Both the position numbers and the translations under genes were made by a program. Below are positions 34,364-43,387 of a stretch of DNA of 64,000 nt, in pieces. Numbering within the stretch: the first letter of the stretch is position 1; each line of letters starts with the position of its first letter. The stretch lies in the NCBI GenBank assembly GCA_011389895.1, contig JAABTN010000017.1:1-64000 (forward strand), given 5' to 3'. The stretch comes from Maritimibacter sp. (GTDB lineage Bacteria > Pseudomonadota > Alphaproteobacteria > Rhodobacterales > Rhodobacteraceae). The notes under the pieces were generated by a model, which saw only the letters and a program-made list of their open reading frames with translations, was not told the DNA's origin and made no database searches.

Positions 34364-34525
34364 TCGGGGTGACGGATTGCGGGACCATACCGGACCACGC
34401 GCCATGGGCGCAGGCCCCCCATGCTCGTGACGCGAAAGCGCGCCCCGGGCTTTGAACAATGCGAAGACCCGCACAGACAGGGGGTAAACCCCGCGTGCGG
34501 CAAGACATAGACAGGAGAGGACACC

Positions 34526-35983
34526 ATGCCAACAACAGTCATTAAAGACGGCACCATCGTTACCGCCGACCTGACCTACAAGGCCGACGTTCTGATCGAA
34601 GGCGGCAAGATCATCGAGATCGGGCAGGGGCTTTCGGGGGATGAAACGCTCGACGCCACGGGGTGCTACGTCATGCCCGGCGGGATCGACCCGCACACCC
34701 ATCTCGAAATGCCGTTCATGGGCACCTATTCGTCGGATGACTTTGAAAGCGGCACGCGCGCCGCGCTGTCTGGCGGCACCACCATGGTGGTCGATTTCGC
34801 GCTGCCGAACCCCGGTGAAAGCCTGCTCGACGCGCTCAAGCGGTGGGATAACAAGTCCACCACGGCGTCCTGCGACTACTCGTTCCACATGGCCGTGACA
34901 TGGTGGAGCGAACAGGTGTTCAACGAGATGGAGACGGTGGTCCGCGATCGCGGCATCAATACCTTCAAGCATTTCCTCGCCTACAAGGGCGCGCTGATGG
35001 TGAACGACGACGAACTTTACGCGTCGTTCTCGCGGTTGGCCGAGCTTGGGGCGACGCCGATGGTGCACGCCGAGAACGGTGATGTCGTGGCCGAGCTTTC
35101 GGCGAAACTTCTGGCCGAAGGCAACACCGGGCCCGAGGCCCATGCCTATTCCCGCCCGACCCAGGTCGAGGGCGAGGCGACGAACCGCGCCATCATGATC
35201 GCCGACATGGCCGGTGCACCGCTATACGTCGTGCACACCTCCTGCGAGGAAAGCCACGAAGCGATCCGCCGGGCCAAGATGCAAGGCAAGCGCGTCTGGG
35301 GCGAGCCGTTGATCCAGCACCTGACGTTGGATGAAAGCGAGTATTTCAACAAGGATTGGGATCACGCCGCGCGTCGCGTCATGTCGCCCCCGTTCCGCAA
35401 CAAGAAGCATCAGGACAGCCTTTGGGCGGGCTTGTCGTCAGGCACTCTCTCGGTGGTGGCGACCGATCATTGCGCCTTCACGACCGACCAGAAACGCTAT
35501 GGTGTGGGCGATTTCACCAAGATCCCCAATGGCACCGGCGGGCTTGAGGATCGTATCCCGATGCTCTGGACGCATGGTGTGGCCACGGGCCGGTTGACGA
35601 TGAACGAATTTGTCGCCGTCACCTCGACCAACGTGGCCAAGATCCTCAACTGCTACCCGCAGAAGGGCGCGATCCTCGTGGGTGCGGACGCCGACCTCAT
35701 GGTGCTCGACCCCGAGAAGGAAAAGACGATCACGGCGGACAAACAGGTGTCGTCGATCGACTACAACGTGTTCGAGGGCAAGCATGTCAAAGGTTTGCCG
35801 CGTTATGTCCTGACCCGTGGTATGGTCGCGGTCATGGATGGCGATCTCAGGGAGAAACAGGGGCATGGCCAATTCGTTTCGCGTGAACCGAACGCGACCG
35901 TGAACACTGCGCTGTCGAAGTGGAAAGAGCTGACCGCGCCGCAACCGATCGAACGCACCGGTATTCCGGCGACGGGCGTGTAA
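34526..35983 (+). CDS. hydA: Dihydropyrimidinase (D-hydantoinase)
   Basis: A 485-residue amidohydrolase with all expected metal ligands: GGIDPHTHLEMPFMG, the carboxylated lysine in FKHFLAYKGALMVND, HAENGDVVAELS, VVHTSCEESHEAI and VATDHCAFTTDQKRYG followed by IPNGTGGLEDRIPMLW. It opens the ring of dihydrouracil or dihydrothymine to N-carbamoyl-beta-amino acids, the step between PreTA and the amidohydrolase. An AGGAGAGG site precedes the ATG. The VOC gene follows three bases after its stop. Confidence 0.95.
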   Translation: MPTTVIKDGTIVTADLTYKADVLIEGGKIIEIGQGLSGDETLDATGCYVMPGGIDPHTHLEMPFMGTYSSDDFESGTRAALSGGTTMVVDFALPNPGESLLDALKRWDNKSTTASCDYSFHMAVTWWSEQVFNEMETVVRDRGINTFKHFLAYKGALMVNDDELYASFSRLAELGATPMVHAENGDVVAELSAKLLAEGNTGPEAHAYSRPTQVEGEATNRAIMIADMAGAPLYVVHTSCEESHEAIRRAKMQGKRVWGEPLIQHLTLDESEYFNKDWDHAARRVMSPPFRNKKHQDSLWAGLSSGTLSVVATDHCAFTTDQKRYGVGDFTKIPNGTGGLEDRIPMLWTHGVATGRLTMNEFVAVTSTNVAKILNCYPQKGAILVGADADLMVLDPEKEKTITADKQVSSIDYNVFEGKHVKGLPRYVLTRGMVAVMDGDLREKQGHGQFVSREPNATVNTALSKWKELTAPQPIERTGIPATGV

Positions 35984-35986
35984 GAC

Positions 35987-36412
35987 ATGACCAGCCTCGC
36001 GGCACCCACCGGCGTTCTGGAAGCTGCCGTCTATGTCGACGACCTCGACGAGGCGGAAAGCTTTTACGCTGGTGTCGTGGGGCTGGACGTGATCACCCGG
36101 CAGGATCCGCGCCACGTGTTTTTCGCCTGCGGGTCCAGCGTGGTGTTGGCCTTTGTCGCGGACGAGACCCGGGTGCCGCCGGGCGATGACAAGCTGCCGG
36201 TCCCGCCGCATGGCGCGCAAGGGCCAGGGCACATCTGTTTTTCCGTTCCGGGGGAAGACCTGGAACAATGGGCCGGGTATCTTCCGGACAAGGGGATTGG
36301 GATTGAAGCGGATTTCCATTGGCCGCATGGGCCGCGCAGCATCTATGTGCGTGATCCGGCGGGCAACTCGGTGGAATTCGCTGAACCGAAACTATGGGGA
36401 CTTGGGACGTGA
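35987..36412 (+). CDS. VOC (glyoxalase/bleomycin resistance/dioxygenase) family protein
   Basis: A 141-residue single-unit VOC protein: LEAAVYVDDLDEAESFYAGV at the N terminus, GHICFSVPGEDLEQW in the middle and the C-terminal SIYVRDPAGNSVEFAEPKLW. The likely metal ligands are the central His and the C-terminal Glu. The family covers isomerases, glyoxalases and dioxygenases; the substrate is unknown. It begins three bases after hydA and its stop overlaps the GTG of the ABC ATPase gene, so it is firmly in the pyrimidine operon. It may act on a pathway-derived aldehyde such as a malonic semialdehyde; this is a guess. Confidence 0.82.
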   Translation: MTSLAAPTGVLEAAVYVDDLDEAESFYAGVVGLDVITRQDPRHVFFACGSSVVLAFVADETRVPPGDDKLPVPPHGAQGPGHICFSVPGEDLEQWAGYLPDKGIGIEADFHWPHGPRSIYVRDPAGNSVEFAEPKLWGLGT

Positions 36413-37188
36413 CAACACCCGTGATCGAGGCAAAAGACCTCGACCTGACATTTCGAACGAACGACGGCCCGATACATGCGCTGTCGGGGGTGAACCTCGA
36501 CATCGAAAAGGGCGATTTCGTGAGCTTCATCGGCCCGTCGGGCTGTGGCAAGACCACGTTCCTGCGCGTGATCGCCGGACTTGAACACGCCACCGGCGGT
36601 GCCGTGTCCGTCAATGGCATGACGCCGGACGAGGCGCGAAAGAACCGGGCCTATGGCTACGTGTTCCAAGCTGCGGGGTTGTATCCGTGGCGCACCATCG
36701 CGGGCAATATCAGGCTTCCGCTCGAAATCATGGATATTCCGAAATCCGAACATGCCGAGCGTATTGCGCGGGTTCTGGAGCTGGTCGATCTCACCGGGTT
36801 CGAGAAGAGCTTTCCTTGGCAATTGTCGGGCGGGATGCAGCAACGCGCCAGCATCGCCCGCGCGCTCGCGTTCGACGCCGACATTCTGTTGATGGATGAA
36901 CCCTTCGGTGCGTTGGACGAGATTGTGCGCGATCACCTGAATGAACAACTGCTTGAGCTTTGGGCGCGGACCGAGAAGACCATCGCCTTCGTCACCCACT
37001 CGATCCCCGAGGCGGTCTATCTTTCGACCCGGATCGTCGTCATGTCGCCGCGCCCGGGCCGGATCACCGATGTGATCGAATCTCCGCTGCCGCGCGAGCG
37101 TCCGCTCGACATCCGCGACACGCCCGAGTTTCTCGCGGTCGCGCACCGGGTGCGTGAGGGGCTTCGAGAAGGGCACAGCTATGACTGA
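36409..37188 (+). CDS. ABC transporter ATP-binding protein (nitrate/sulfonate/taurine-type importer)
   Basis: A 259-residue ATPase: Walker A GPSGCGKTT, Q-loop FQAAGLYPWRTIAGNI, signature LSGGMQQRASIARAL, Walker B ILLMDEPFGALD and switch VTHSIPEA. The PWRT Q-loop and the C terminus with SPRPGRITDVI are typical of SsuB/TauB-like importers. I chose GTG 36409, which overlaps the VOC stop (GTGA) and follows GGGGA at a good distance; an in-frame ATG at 36394 has no ribosome site. It is the first of four importer genes, probably bringing in a pyrimidine or related N-compound. Confidence 0.9.
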   Translation: MTTPVIEAKDLDLTFRTNDGPIHALSGVNLDIEKGDFVSFIGPSGCGKTTFLRVIAGLEHATGGAVSVNGMTPDEARKNRAYGYVFQAAGLYPWRTIAGNIRLPLEIMDIPKSEHAERIARVLELVDLTGFEKSFPWQLSGGMQQRASIARALAFDADILLMDEPFGALDEIVRDHLNEQLLELWARTEKTIAFVTHSIPEAVYLSTRIVVMSPRPGRITDVIESPLPRERPLDIRDTPEFLAVAHRVREGLREGHSYD

Positions 37189-37233
37189 TCGCGACGCTTT
37201 CAAAGGCCGCGACCGGACGCGGGAGGGGGGCGC

Positions 37234-38109
37234 GTGAAGAACGTGCTTCCCATACTGACGGTAGTCGCGGTCATCGTGGCGATCTGGTATGTCGCCGCCA
37301 TTCCGATGAACAAGCAATGGGCGCTGGATCAGGCTGCGCGCGCCGATACCACGCTGACCACCGGTGCGCTCGTGCTCGAAACCTGGTCGCAAGAGCGGCC
37401 CCGTCTTCCGGCCCCGCACCAGGTGGTGACAGAGCTTTGGAGTTCGACCGGTGATCTGGCGCTCAGCGGCAGCGCGTTTTCCAAGCGTTCGCTCATCTTG
37501 CATGCTTGGTATACCCTGTCGGCGACCCTGCTCGGGTTTGCCTTTGGCACCACGCTTGGCATTCTGCTCGCGGTCGGGATCGTGCATAGCCGCGCGATGG
37601 ACATGGGCGTGATGCCATGGGCCATCGCGTCACAGACCATTCCCATCCTCGCCATCGCGCCGATGATCATCGTGGTGCTGAACAGCATTGGAATTTCCGG
37701 GTTGATCCCGAAGGCGATCATCTCGGCCTATCTGAGCTTCTTTCCGGTCGTGGTCGGTATGGTCAAGGGGCTGCGCAGCCCCGCGATCATGGACCTTGAC
37801 CTGATGCGGACCTACAGCGCCAACCAGACACAGACGTTCTGGAAACTGCGCCTGCCCGCGTCGATGCCCTTCCTCTTTGCGTCGCTGAAGGTCGGTATCG
37901 CCGCTGCCCTTGTCGGCACCATCGTGGGCGAATTGCCCGCCGGTGCGATCCGTGGTCTGGGCGCGCGGATGCTGTCGGGAAGCTACTATGGCCAGACGAT
38001 CCAGATCTGGTCGGCGCTTTTCGCCGCCGCGATCCTTGCCGCCATCCTCGTCGGAATCATCGGGGTGATCCAGCGCAGAATACTCAAACGCATGGGGATG
38101 GCACAATGA
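37234..38109 (+). CDS. ABC transporter permease
   Basis: A 291-residue inner-membrane permease. One N-terminal helix (VLPILTVVAVIVAIWYVAAI) is followed by an unusually long linker (~residues 25-85, periplasmic) before the BPD transmembrane domain. The ATPase contact (EAA) loop is near LMRTYSANQTQTFWKLRLPA. GTG 37234 is preceded by GGGAGGGGGG. It pairs with the second permease; its stop overlaps that gene's ATG (ATGA). It is part of the importer attached to the pyrimidine catabolic genes. Confidence 0.88.
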   Translation: MKNVLPILTVVAVIVAIWYVAAIPMNKQWALDQAARADTTLTTGALVLETWSQERPRLPAPHQVVTELWSSTGDLALSGSAFSKRSLILHAWYTLSATLLGFAFGTTLGILLAVGIVHSRAMDMGVMPWAIASQTIPILAIAPMIIVVLNSIGISGLIPKAIISAYLSFFPVVVGMVKGLRSPAIMDLDLMRTYSANQTQTFWKLRLPASMPFLFASLKVGIAAALVGTIVGELPAGAIRGLGARMLSGSYYGQTIQIWSALFAAAILAAILVGIIGVIQRRILKRMGMAQ

Positions 38110-38957
38110 GCTGGGGTTGGCTGATCTTCGCGCTTGCGTTCTGGGTTGCAACCTTCACGCTCAACGTTCGGCTGGCGAATTCGAAAAACTCCGAAACGCG
38201 GGCCATCGGGCTTGCCGTGCCGATCATCTTCGGTGTGACGATCCTCGTAGTCTGGGAAGGGGTCGTGCGCGGGCTGAACGTGCCGATGGTGATCCTGCCC
38301 GCGCCTTCGGCGATCTATGCGAAATTCGTGACCTCGGTCCCGACCTTGTGGGAAGATTTCGTGCAGACCTTCGTCAAGGGCGCGCTCACGGGCTACTTTA
38401 TCGGCTGCGGGTCAGCGGTGATCACCGCCGTGCTCATCGACCGGTCGCAATTTTTGCAACGGGGGCTTTTGCCGGTGGGCAATTTCATCGCTGCCCTGCC
38501 CATCGTCGGCACCGCGCCGATCCTCGTCATGTGGTTTGGCTTCGACTGGCAATCGAAAGCTGCCGTGGTCGTGGCAATGGTGTTCTTCCCGATGCTGGTC
38601 AACACGGTTCAGGGGTTATCCTCGACCACCGCGATGCAGCGCGATCTCATGGCCACCTACCACGCGAACTACCTCCAGACGCTGGTCAAGCTGCGGCTTC
38701 CGGCGGCGATGCCCTTCATCTTCAACGGGCTGAAAATTTCAACAACCCTCGCCCTGATCGGTGCCATCGTTGCCGAGTTTTTCGGCAGTCCGATCAAGGG
38801 CATGGGTTTTCGGATTTCCACCGAGGTCGGCAAGCTCGGGCTTGATATGGTCTGGGCTGAAATCACGGTCGCCGCGATCGCAGGCAGCGCCTTCTACGGC
38901 GTCGTGGCACTGATAGAAAAGGGGGTGACCTTCTGGCACCCCTCACAAAGAGGCTGA
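38106..38957 (+). CDS. ABC transporter permease, second subunit
   Basis: A 283-residue permease with six or seven helices. The EAA-type loop is at LMATYHANYLQTLVKLRLPA, nearly the same as in the first permease (LMRTYSANQ.. KLRLPA), so the two are paralogues forming a heterodimer. Further similarity is in LPAPSAIYAKFVTS and STTLALIGAIVAEFFG. Its ATG overlaps the previous stop by four bases. The substrate-binding protein follows after 33 bases. Confidence 0.9.
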   Translation: MSWGWLIFALAFWVATFTLNVRLANSKNSETRAIGLAVPIIFGVTILVVWEGVVRGLNVPMVILPAPSAIYAKFVTSVPTLWEDFVQTFVKGALTGYFIGCGSAVITAVLIDRSQFLQRGLLPVGNFIAALPIVGTAPILVMWFGFDWQSKAAVVVAMVFFPMLVNTVQGLSSTTAMQRDLMATYHANYLQTLVKLRLPAAMPFIFNGLKISTTLALIGAIVAEFFGSPIKGMGFRISTEVGKLGLDMVWAEITVAAIAGSAFYGVVALIEKGVTFWHPSQRG

Positions 38958-38990
38958 GCAAAAACCAACTTACCAACGGGAGAAATACAA

Positions 38991-39983
38991 ATGATGAAAT
39001 CGATGAAAATGGCAGCCGGCGTTGTCGCGCTGACGGCAGGGTCCGCCTTTGCCGCCGACGAAGTGACCTTGCAACTCAAATGGGTGACGCAGGCCCAGTT
39101 CGCGGGCTACTACGTCGCGCAAGACAAGGGGTTCTACGACGAGGTCGATCTTGATGTGACGATCAAGCCGGGCGGTCCCGACATTGCACCGGAGCAGGTC
39201 ATCGCCGGGGGCGGTGCCGACGTCATCACCACGTGGATGGCAGCCGGGCTCGCCGCGCGTGAACGGGGCGTGCCGCTCGTCAACATTGCCCAGCCGTTCA
39301 AATCGGGCGGCCTGCAGCTGACCTGCCTGAAAGAGAACGGCATCGAGTCGCCGGAGGATTTTCCGGGCAATACGCTCGGGGTTTGGTTCTTCGGCAACGA
39401 ATACCCGTTCTATGCCTGGATGGCCAAGCTGGGCATCCCCACTGACGGCGGCGAGGACGGCGTCGAAGTGCTCAAGCAGGCGTTCAACGTGGACCCGCTT
39501 CTTCAAAAACAGGCCGCTTGCATCAGCGTGATGACCTACAACGAATATGGTCAGATTCTCGACGCGGGTATTCCCGAAGAGGAACTCGTGACCTTCAACT
39601 ATCTGGAAGAGGGCATTGGCATGCTCGAAGACGGGCTCTATGTGCTCGAGGAAAACCTCGAGGACCCGGAATTCGTCGACAAGATGGAGCGTTTCGTGGC
39701 CGCTTCGATGAAAGGCTGGAAATATGCCGAAGGGAACCCGGAAGAAGCGGCAGAGATTGTCGTTGAAAACGATGCCTCCGGCGCCCAGACCCTGGACCAC
39801 CAGATCTACATGATGGGCGAGGTGGCCAAGCTTACCGCGGGCACCAACGGGGCGCTCGATCCCGCAGATTACGAGCAGACCGTATCGACGCTCCTGTCTG
39901 CCGTGTCCGAGGATAACCCGGCCATCACGAAAGAGCCGGAAGGCGCATACACGCTGGACATCACCGACGCAGCCCTGGACTGA
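38991..39983 (+). CDS. ABC transporter substrate-binding protein (NMT1/THI5-like)
   Basis: A 330-residue periplasmic binding protein: signal peptide to about residue 21 (MAAGVVALTAGSAFA), then the family start VTLQLKWVTQAQFAGYYVAQ, GFYDEVDLDVTIKPGGP and ADVITTWMAAGLAARERGVP. This NMT1/THI5-like fold binds pyrimidine precursors, riboflavin, sulfonates and similar ligands. The operon context points to a pyrimidine base or hydantoin-like ligand. An intrinsic terminator 25 bases later ends the transcript. Confidence 0.88.
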   Translation: MMKSMKMAAGVVALTAGSAFAADEVTLQLKWVTQAQFAGYYVAQDKGFYDEVDLDVTIKPGGPDIAPEQVIAGGGADVITTWMAAGLAARERGVPLVNIAQPFKSGGLQLTCLKENGIESPEDFPGNTLGVWFFGNEYPFYAWMAKLGIPTDGGEDGVEVLKQAFNVDPLLQKQAACISVMTYNEYGQILDAGIPEEELVTFNYLEEGIGMLEDGLYVLEENLEDPEFVDKMERFVAASMKGWKYAEGNPEEAAEIVVENDASGAQTLDHQIYMMGEVAKLTAGTNGALDPADYEQTVSTLLSAVSEDNPAITKEPEGAYTLDITDAALD

Positions 39984-40008
39984 TCACAGGCCTGAAGCGG
40001 TGTATGAA

Positions 40009-40035
40009 AAGGGCGGCCCCGCGCGGGCCGCCCTT
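40009..40035 (+). terminator. Terminator after the ABC importer operon
   Basis: AAGGGCGGCCC and GGGCCGCCCTT form an 11-bp stem around CGCGC, 25 bases after the substrate-binding protein stop. The following T content is low (ACGTGTCTTGG). The dispersed 69-nt element begins 11 bases further on. Confidence 0.7.
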
Positions 40036-40046
40036 ACGTGTCTTGG

Positions 40047-40115
40047 CCCTTCATCGTTTTGAAAATACCTCCGCCGGAGGCACATCGCCGAGCCTTCCCT
40101 TGGGAAGGGTCGGCT
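40047..40115 (-). repeat. Dispersed 69-nt intergenic element, copy 2 (inverted relative to copy 1)
   Basis: The reverse complement is the same 69-nt unit as 28150-28218, with the hairpin, the CCTCCGGCGGAGG palindrome and the TATTTTCAAAACGATGAA tail all kept. Differences are a one-base insertion in the hairpin loop region, a missing A near the end and three or four substitutions. It lies between the convergent ABC importer operon and cueR. Confidence 0.8.
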
Positions 40116-40136
40116 CATCCTGTGCGGCGAAGCCGC

Positions 40137-40550
40137 TCATTTCTGTATCCGGTCCGATCCGTGCTGCGCGCCGCCAAGCCCGGTCAGGATCGGGCAGTCT
40201 GGGCGATCATCGCCATGGCAGGTGCGCACGAGATGGGAAAGCGTGTCGCGCATCGCGGTGAGGTCGGCGATCTTGGTTTCGATCTCGGTCAGATGATCCT
40301 GGGCGATCCGCTTCACCTCCGCCGAGGCGCGCGACGTGTCGGTGTAAAGGGCAAGAAGGGCGCGGCAATCCTCGATCGAGAAACCCAAAGCCCGGGCGCG
40401 GGCGAGGAAGGTGAGGTTGTGAATATCCACTTCGCTGAAATCGCGATACCCATTGGCATTTCGCCCCGGTTTCACCAGCGCGATATCCTCATAATACCGG
40501 ATCGTTTTGGCGGGCAGGCCCGAAGCCTTGGCGGCATGCGAAATATTCAT
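40137..40550 (-). CDS. cueR: Cu(I)-responsive MerR family regulator CueR
   Basis: A 137-residue MerR regulator: N-terminal winged helix ([20 protein letters not shown]), [19 protein letters not shown], dimerisation helix, and the metal loop C-x7-C (CHGDDRPDC) expected of copper-sensing CueR. It activates transcription from promoters with a 19-bp spacer. Its ATG overlaps the copA stop (ATGA), so it is co-transcribed with copA and feeds back on it. A perfect-looking CueR promoter lies upstream of copA at 43015-43045. Confidence 0.93.
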   Translation of the reverse strand: MNISHAAKASGLPAKTIRYYEDIALVKPGRNANGYRDFSEVDIHNLTFLARARALGFSIEDCRALLALYTDTSRASAEVKRIAQDHLTEIETKIADLTAMRDTLSHLVRTCHGDDRPDCPILTGLGGAQHGSDRIQK

Positions 40551-42994
40551 GATGGCACCTTCACGAAGCGCAGGCGAAGCGCGTTGGTGAGAACGAAGAC
40601 CGAGGACATTGCCATGGCGAAGGCGGCCAGCATGGGGGACAGCAGGACCCCCGTCATCGGGTAGATCGCCCCCGCCGCGACCGGGATCAGCACCACGTTG
40701 TAGCCGAAGGCCCAGAACAGGTTCTGACGAATGTTGCGCATGGTCTGGCGGGAAAGGTGAAACGCCGTAGTGACACCGGTGATCTCGCCCGAGACCAGAA
40801 CGGCATCCGCCGCCCCGATCGCAACATCGGTACCGGTGCCGATGGCAAGGCCCACGTCGGCGGCGGCGAGCGCCGGGGCGTCGTTGATCCCGTCGCCAAC
40901 GAAGGCAGTGCTGCCATGGGCGCGGCGCAGCGCCTCGATCGCTTTGACCTTGCCGCGCGGCAGAACCTCGGCGGTGACATGGTCGATCTGCAGCCGTTTC
41001 GCAATGGCCGAGGCGGTGCCTTGTGCATCGCCGGTGATCATGGCGACCTCGAGCCCCATGCGGTGCAGCGCGGCGATGGCATCGGGTGTGGTTTCCTTGA
41101 TCGGGTCTTCCACCGCGATGGCGGCGGCCAGCGCCCCGTCGATGGCAACGAAGAGCGGTGTCTTGCCAAGGCGCGCGAAACTATCTGCCGTGTCCGACAG
41201 GGCCCCCGTGTCGATCTTCTCGCGCGACATCAGGCGAGCTGCCCCGACCAGAACGCTATGCCCGTCGATCTCGGCCTTGAGGCCAAACCCGGGCAAGGCG
41301 CGAAAGTGTGACGGGGCGATCGGGGACAGCCCGCGCGCCTTCGCGGCCCGTTCGATCGCGCGGGCGATGGGATGCTCGGACTGTGTCTCGGCGCTGGCGG
41401 CGAGGGTCAGAACCCGGGCTTCGTCCATCTCGATCCCGTCTGCCGTGACGATATCGGTGAGTTCGGGCTGGCCTTCGGTCAATGTGCCGGTCTTGTCAAA
41501 GGCGACGACCCGAACCCCTTCGAGCTTTTGAAGGGCATCGCCCTGTCGGAACAGAACGCCAAGCTCGGCGCCGCGCCCGGTGCCGACCATGATCGAGGTC
41601 GGGGTCGCAAGGCCCATGGCACAGGGGCAGGCGATGATAAGCACGGCGACCCCCGCGACAAGCGCGAGCGACAGCGCCGGTTCGGGCCCGAGGACAAGCC
41701 ATGTTGCAACGGTGAGCACGGCCAGCGACATGACCACTGGCACGAACACCCGCGTGATCCGGTCAACCAGCGACTGGATCGGCAGCTTGGCCCCCTGCGC
41801 CTGTTCGACAAGCCGGATGATCTGGGCCAGCACCGTGTCGGCCCCGACGCGGGTGGCCTTTATGCGCAGCGCCCCGGTGGTGTTCACGGTTCCGCCGGTG
41901 ACCGCGTTGCCGGGCGCTTTCGCGACCGGCACGGGTTCGCCCGTCACCATGCTTTCATCGACATAGGACGACCCCGATTGCACCTCGCCATCCACCGCGA
42001 TCGCCTCGCCCGGGCGGGTCAGGACCACGTCGCCGGGGCGAATGTCTTCGGTCGCGATCTCGTGGCTTTCGCCATCCCGTTCCACCATCGCGGTCTTGGG
42101 GGCGAGGTTCATGAGCGCGCGGATCGCCTCGCCTGTGCGGCCCTTGGCGCGGGCTTCCATCCAGCGGCCAAAGAGGATCAGCGTGACGATCACCGCCGCG
42201 CTTTCGAAATAGACATTGGCGGTCCCGGCGGGGAAAATGCCCGGCAGGAAGGTCGCGAAGGCCGAATACCCAAAAGCGGCGAGCGTGCCGACCGCGACCA
42301 GCGAATTCATGTCCGGCGTGGCACGGGCAAGCTGCGCGATCCCCTTGGTGTAGAATTGGCGGCCCGGTCCGGCGAGCACCGCGAAGGTGAGCGCCATTTG
42401 CCCGAGGCGCGAGGTTTGCATGCCGATGGTGGCATGAACCGCCTCGTGAAACGGCGGGAATAGATGCCCGCCCATCTCGACGATGAACACCGGCAGCGTC
42501 AGAAGGGCCGCGACGATGGTGCGCCAGCCAAGGCGCGTGGTTTCGGCTGCCTTGCGCGCTTCGAGGTCAAGCGACCCGCCGCCGCGCACCTCGGCCTCAT
42601 ACCCCGTGGCGGTCACGGTGGCGGCGATTTCCGACGGGCGCAGGGCCCCGGCAGCGAACCGCACCCGCGCGCTGTCGTTGGCCGGGTTCGCGGTCGCCTC
42701 GATCACGCCGGGTAGGGCGATGAGCGCCGCCTCGATCCGCGCCACGGCGGCGGCATCGACCATGCCGTTCACATGAAGCTCGACCTCGTCGGTGACCACC
42801 GGGTAGCCCGCTTTCGACAGGGCCCGGGCGGTGTCGCCCAGCCGTTCGGGACCTTCGATCTCAAAGCGCGCGGTTTCACCAGCGAGGTTCACGGTCGGCC
42901 CGGAGACATAGGGCAAATCGCCCAGCGCATCCTCGACGCGCGCGACGCAGGCGGCACAGGTCATGCCTTCGACTTTGATGGTCATGTCGGTCAT
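40547..42994 (-). CDS. copA: Copper-exporting P1B-type ATPase
   Basis: An 815-residue pump: N-terminal metal domain with [12 protein letters not shown], a second metal-domain-like region in which the CxxC is lost ([12 protein letters not shown]), and eight predicted helices. The membrane CPC motif is [13 protein letters not shown], the phosphorylation site [19 protein letters not shown] holds the HP dipeptide, and [16 protein letters not shown] closes the ATPase core. It exports Cu(I) from the cytoplasm. ATG 42994 has a GGAGA ribosome site. It is first in the copA-cueR operon; copZ is divergent. Confidence 0.94.
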   Translation of the reverse strand: MTDMTIKVEGMTCAACVARVEDALGDLPYVSGPTVNLAGETARFEIEGPERLGDTARALSKAGYPVVTDEVELHVNGMVDAAAVARIEAALIALPGVIEATANPANDSARVRFAAGALRPSEIAATVTATGYEAEVRGGGSLDLEARKAAETTRLGWRTIVAALLTLPVFIVEMGGHLFPPFHEAVHATIGMQTSRLGQMALTFAVLAGPGRQFYTKGIAQLARATPDMNSLVAVGTLAAFGYSAFATFLPGIFPAGTANVYFESAAVIVTLILFGRWMEARAKGRTGEAIRALMNLAPKTAMVERDGESHEIATEDIRPGDVVLTRPGEAIAVDGEVQSGSSYVDESMVTGEPVPVAKAPGNAVTGGTVNTTGALRIKATRVGADTVLAQIIRLVEQAQGAKLPIQSLVDRITRVFVPVVMSLAVLTVATWLVLGPEPALSLALVAGVAVLIIACPCAMGLATPTSIMVGTGRGAELGVLFRQGDALQKLEGVRVVAFDKTGTLTEGQPELTDIVTADGIEMDEARVLTLAASAETQSEHPIARAIERAAKARGLSPIAPSHFRALPGFGLKAEIDGHSVLVGAARLMSREKIDTGALSDTADSFARLGKTPLFVAIDGALAAAIAVEDPIKETTPDAIAALHRMGLEVAMITGDAQGTASAIAKRLQIDHVTAEVLPRGKVKAIEALRRAHGSTAFVGDGINDAPALAAADVGLAIGTGTDVAIGAADAVLVSGEITGVTTAFHLSRQTMRNIRQNLFWAFGYNVVLIPVAAGAIYPMTGVLLSPMLAAFAMAMSSVFVLTNALRLRFVKVPS

Positions 42995-43014
42995 TCGGGT
43001 CTCCTTCGACAGCC

Positions 43015-43045
43015 TACATAAGGTTTCCAGTAACTGGAAGGTCAA
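43015..43045 (-). promoter_or_regulatory. CueR-type promoter/operator of copA
   Basis: On the minus strand: -35 TTGACC (43040-43045), a 19-base spacer, -10 TATGTA (43015-43020). Within it is the dyad ACCTTCCAGTTACTGGAAAC. The 19-bp spacer and the CCTTCC..GGAA dyad are the hallmarks of MerR/CueR-activated promoters. It sits about 20 bases upstream of copA. Confidence 0.9.
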
Positions 43046-43126
43046 CCCCGGATCGTGAAAGCCGCGTTTTCGCCGTTGACGCGGCGCGGATCACGCTCCA
43101 AGTCAAGGGAAGAGAAGGAGCGTGCC

Positions 43127-43327
43127 ATGATCCGTTTTTCCGTGCCCGACATGAGCTGCGGCCATTGCAAGGCCAAGATCGAAGAGACCGTGATGACGGC
43201 GGACGAAGGCGCCTTTCTCGACTTCGATCTGGAACAGCGGGTGGTTGAGGTTGACAGCACCCTTGACCCCGCCGCGCTTGAGGCGCTGATCACGCAGGCC
43301 GGTTTCTCGCCGCGTGCAGAAGCCTGA
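43127..43327 (+). CDS. copZ: Copper chaperone (heavy-metal-associated domain protein), CopZ-like
   Basis: A 66-residue single HMA domain: MIRFSVPDMSCGHCKAKIEE with the metal-binding CGHC, and the usual beta-alpha-beta pattern to the end. It likely carries Cu(I) to CopA. Start ATG 43127 has a GAAGGAG site; the longer frame from 43055 is not family-like. It is divergent from copA; the CueR dyad lies between them but the copZ side has no obvious -35/-10 of its own. The Kdo transferase gene follows after 60 bases and may share the transcript. Confidence 0.86.
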   Translation: MIRFSVPDMSCGHCKAKIEETVMTADEGAFLDFDLEQRVVEVDSTLDPAALEALITQAGFSPRAEA

Positions 43328-43387
43328 TCGCTTTCCCCGCCGGGTGCGCCGGGATACGGTCGCCTGCATGGAAAGCAGGGTCTCGTC

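Noticed and set aside
34374-34420. GGACCA repeated twice upstream of hydA as another RutR site
   Set aside because: The repeats are direct, not inverted, and do not fit the TTGACCANNTGGTCAA dyad.
37181-37237. An 18-codon frame from an ATG overlapping the ABC ATPase stop to a TGA overlapping the permease GTG
   Set aside because: It has no ribosome site of its own, no recognisable content and is explained as the spacer carrying the permease ribosome site. It could couple translation but that is not supportable.
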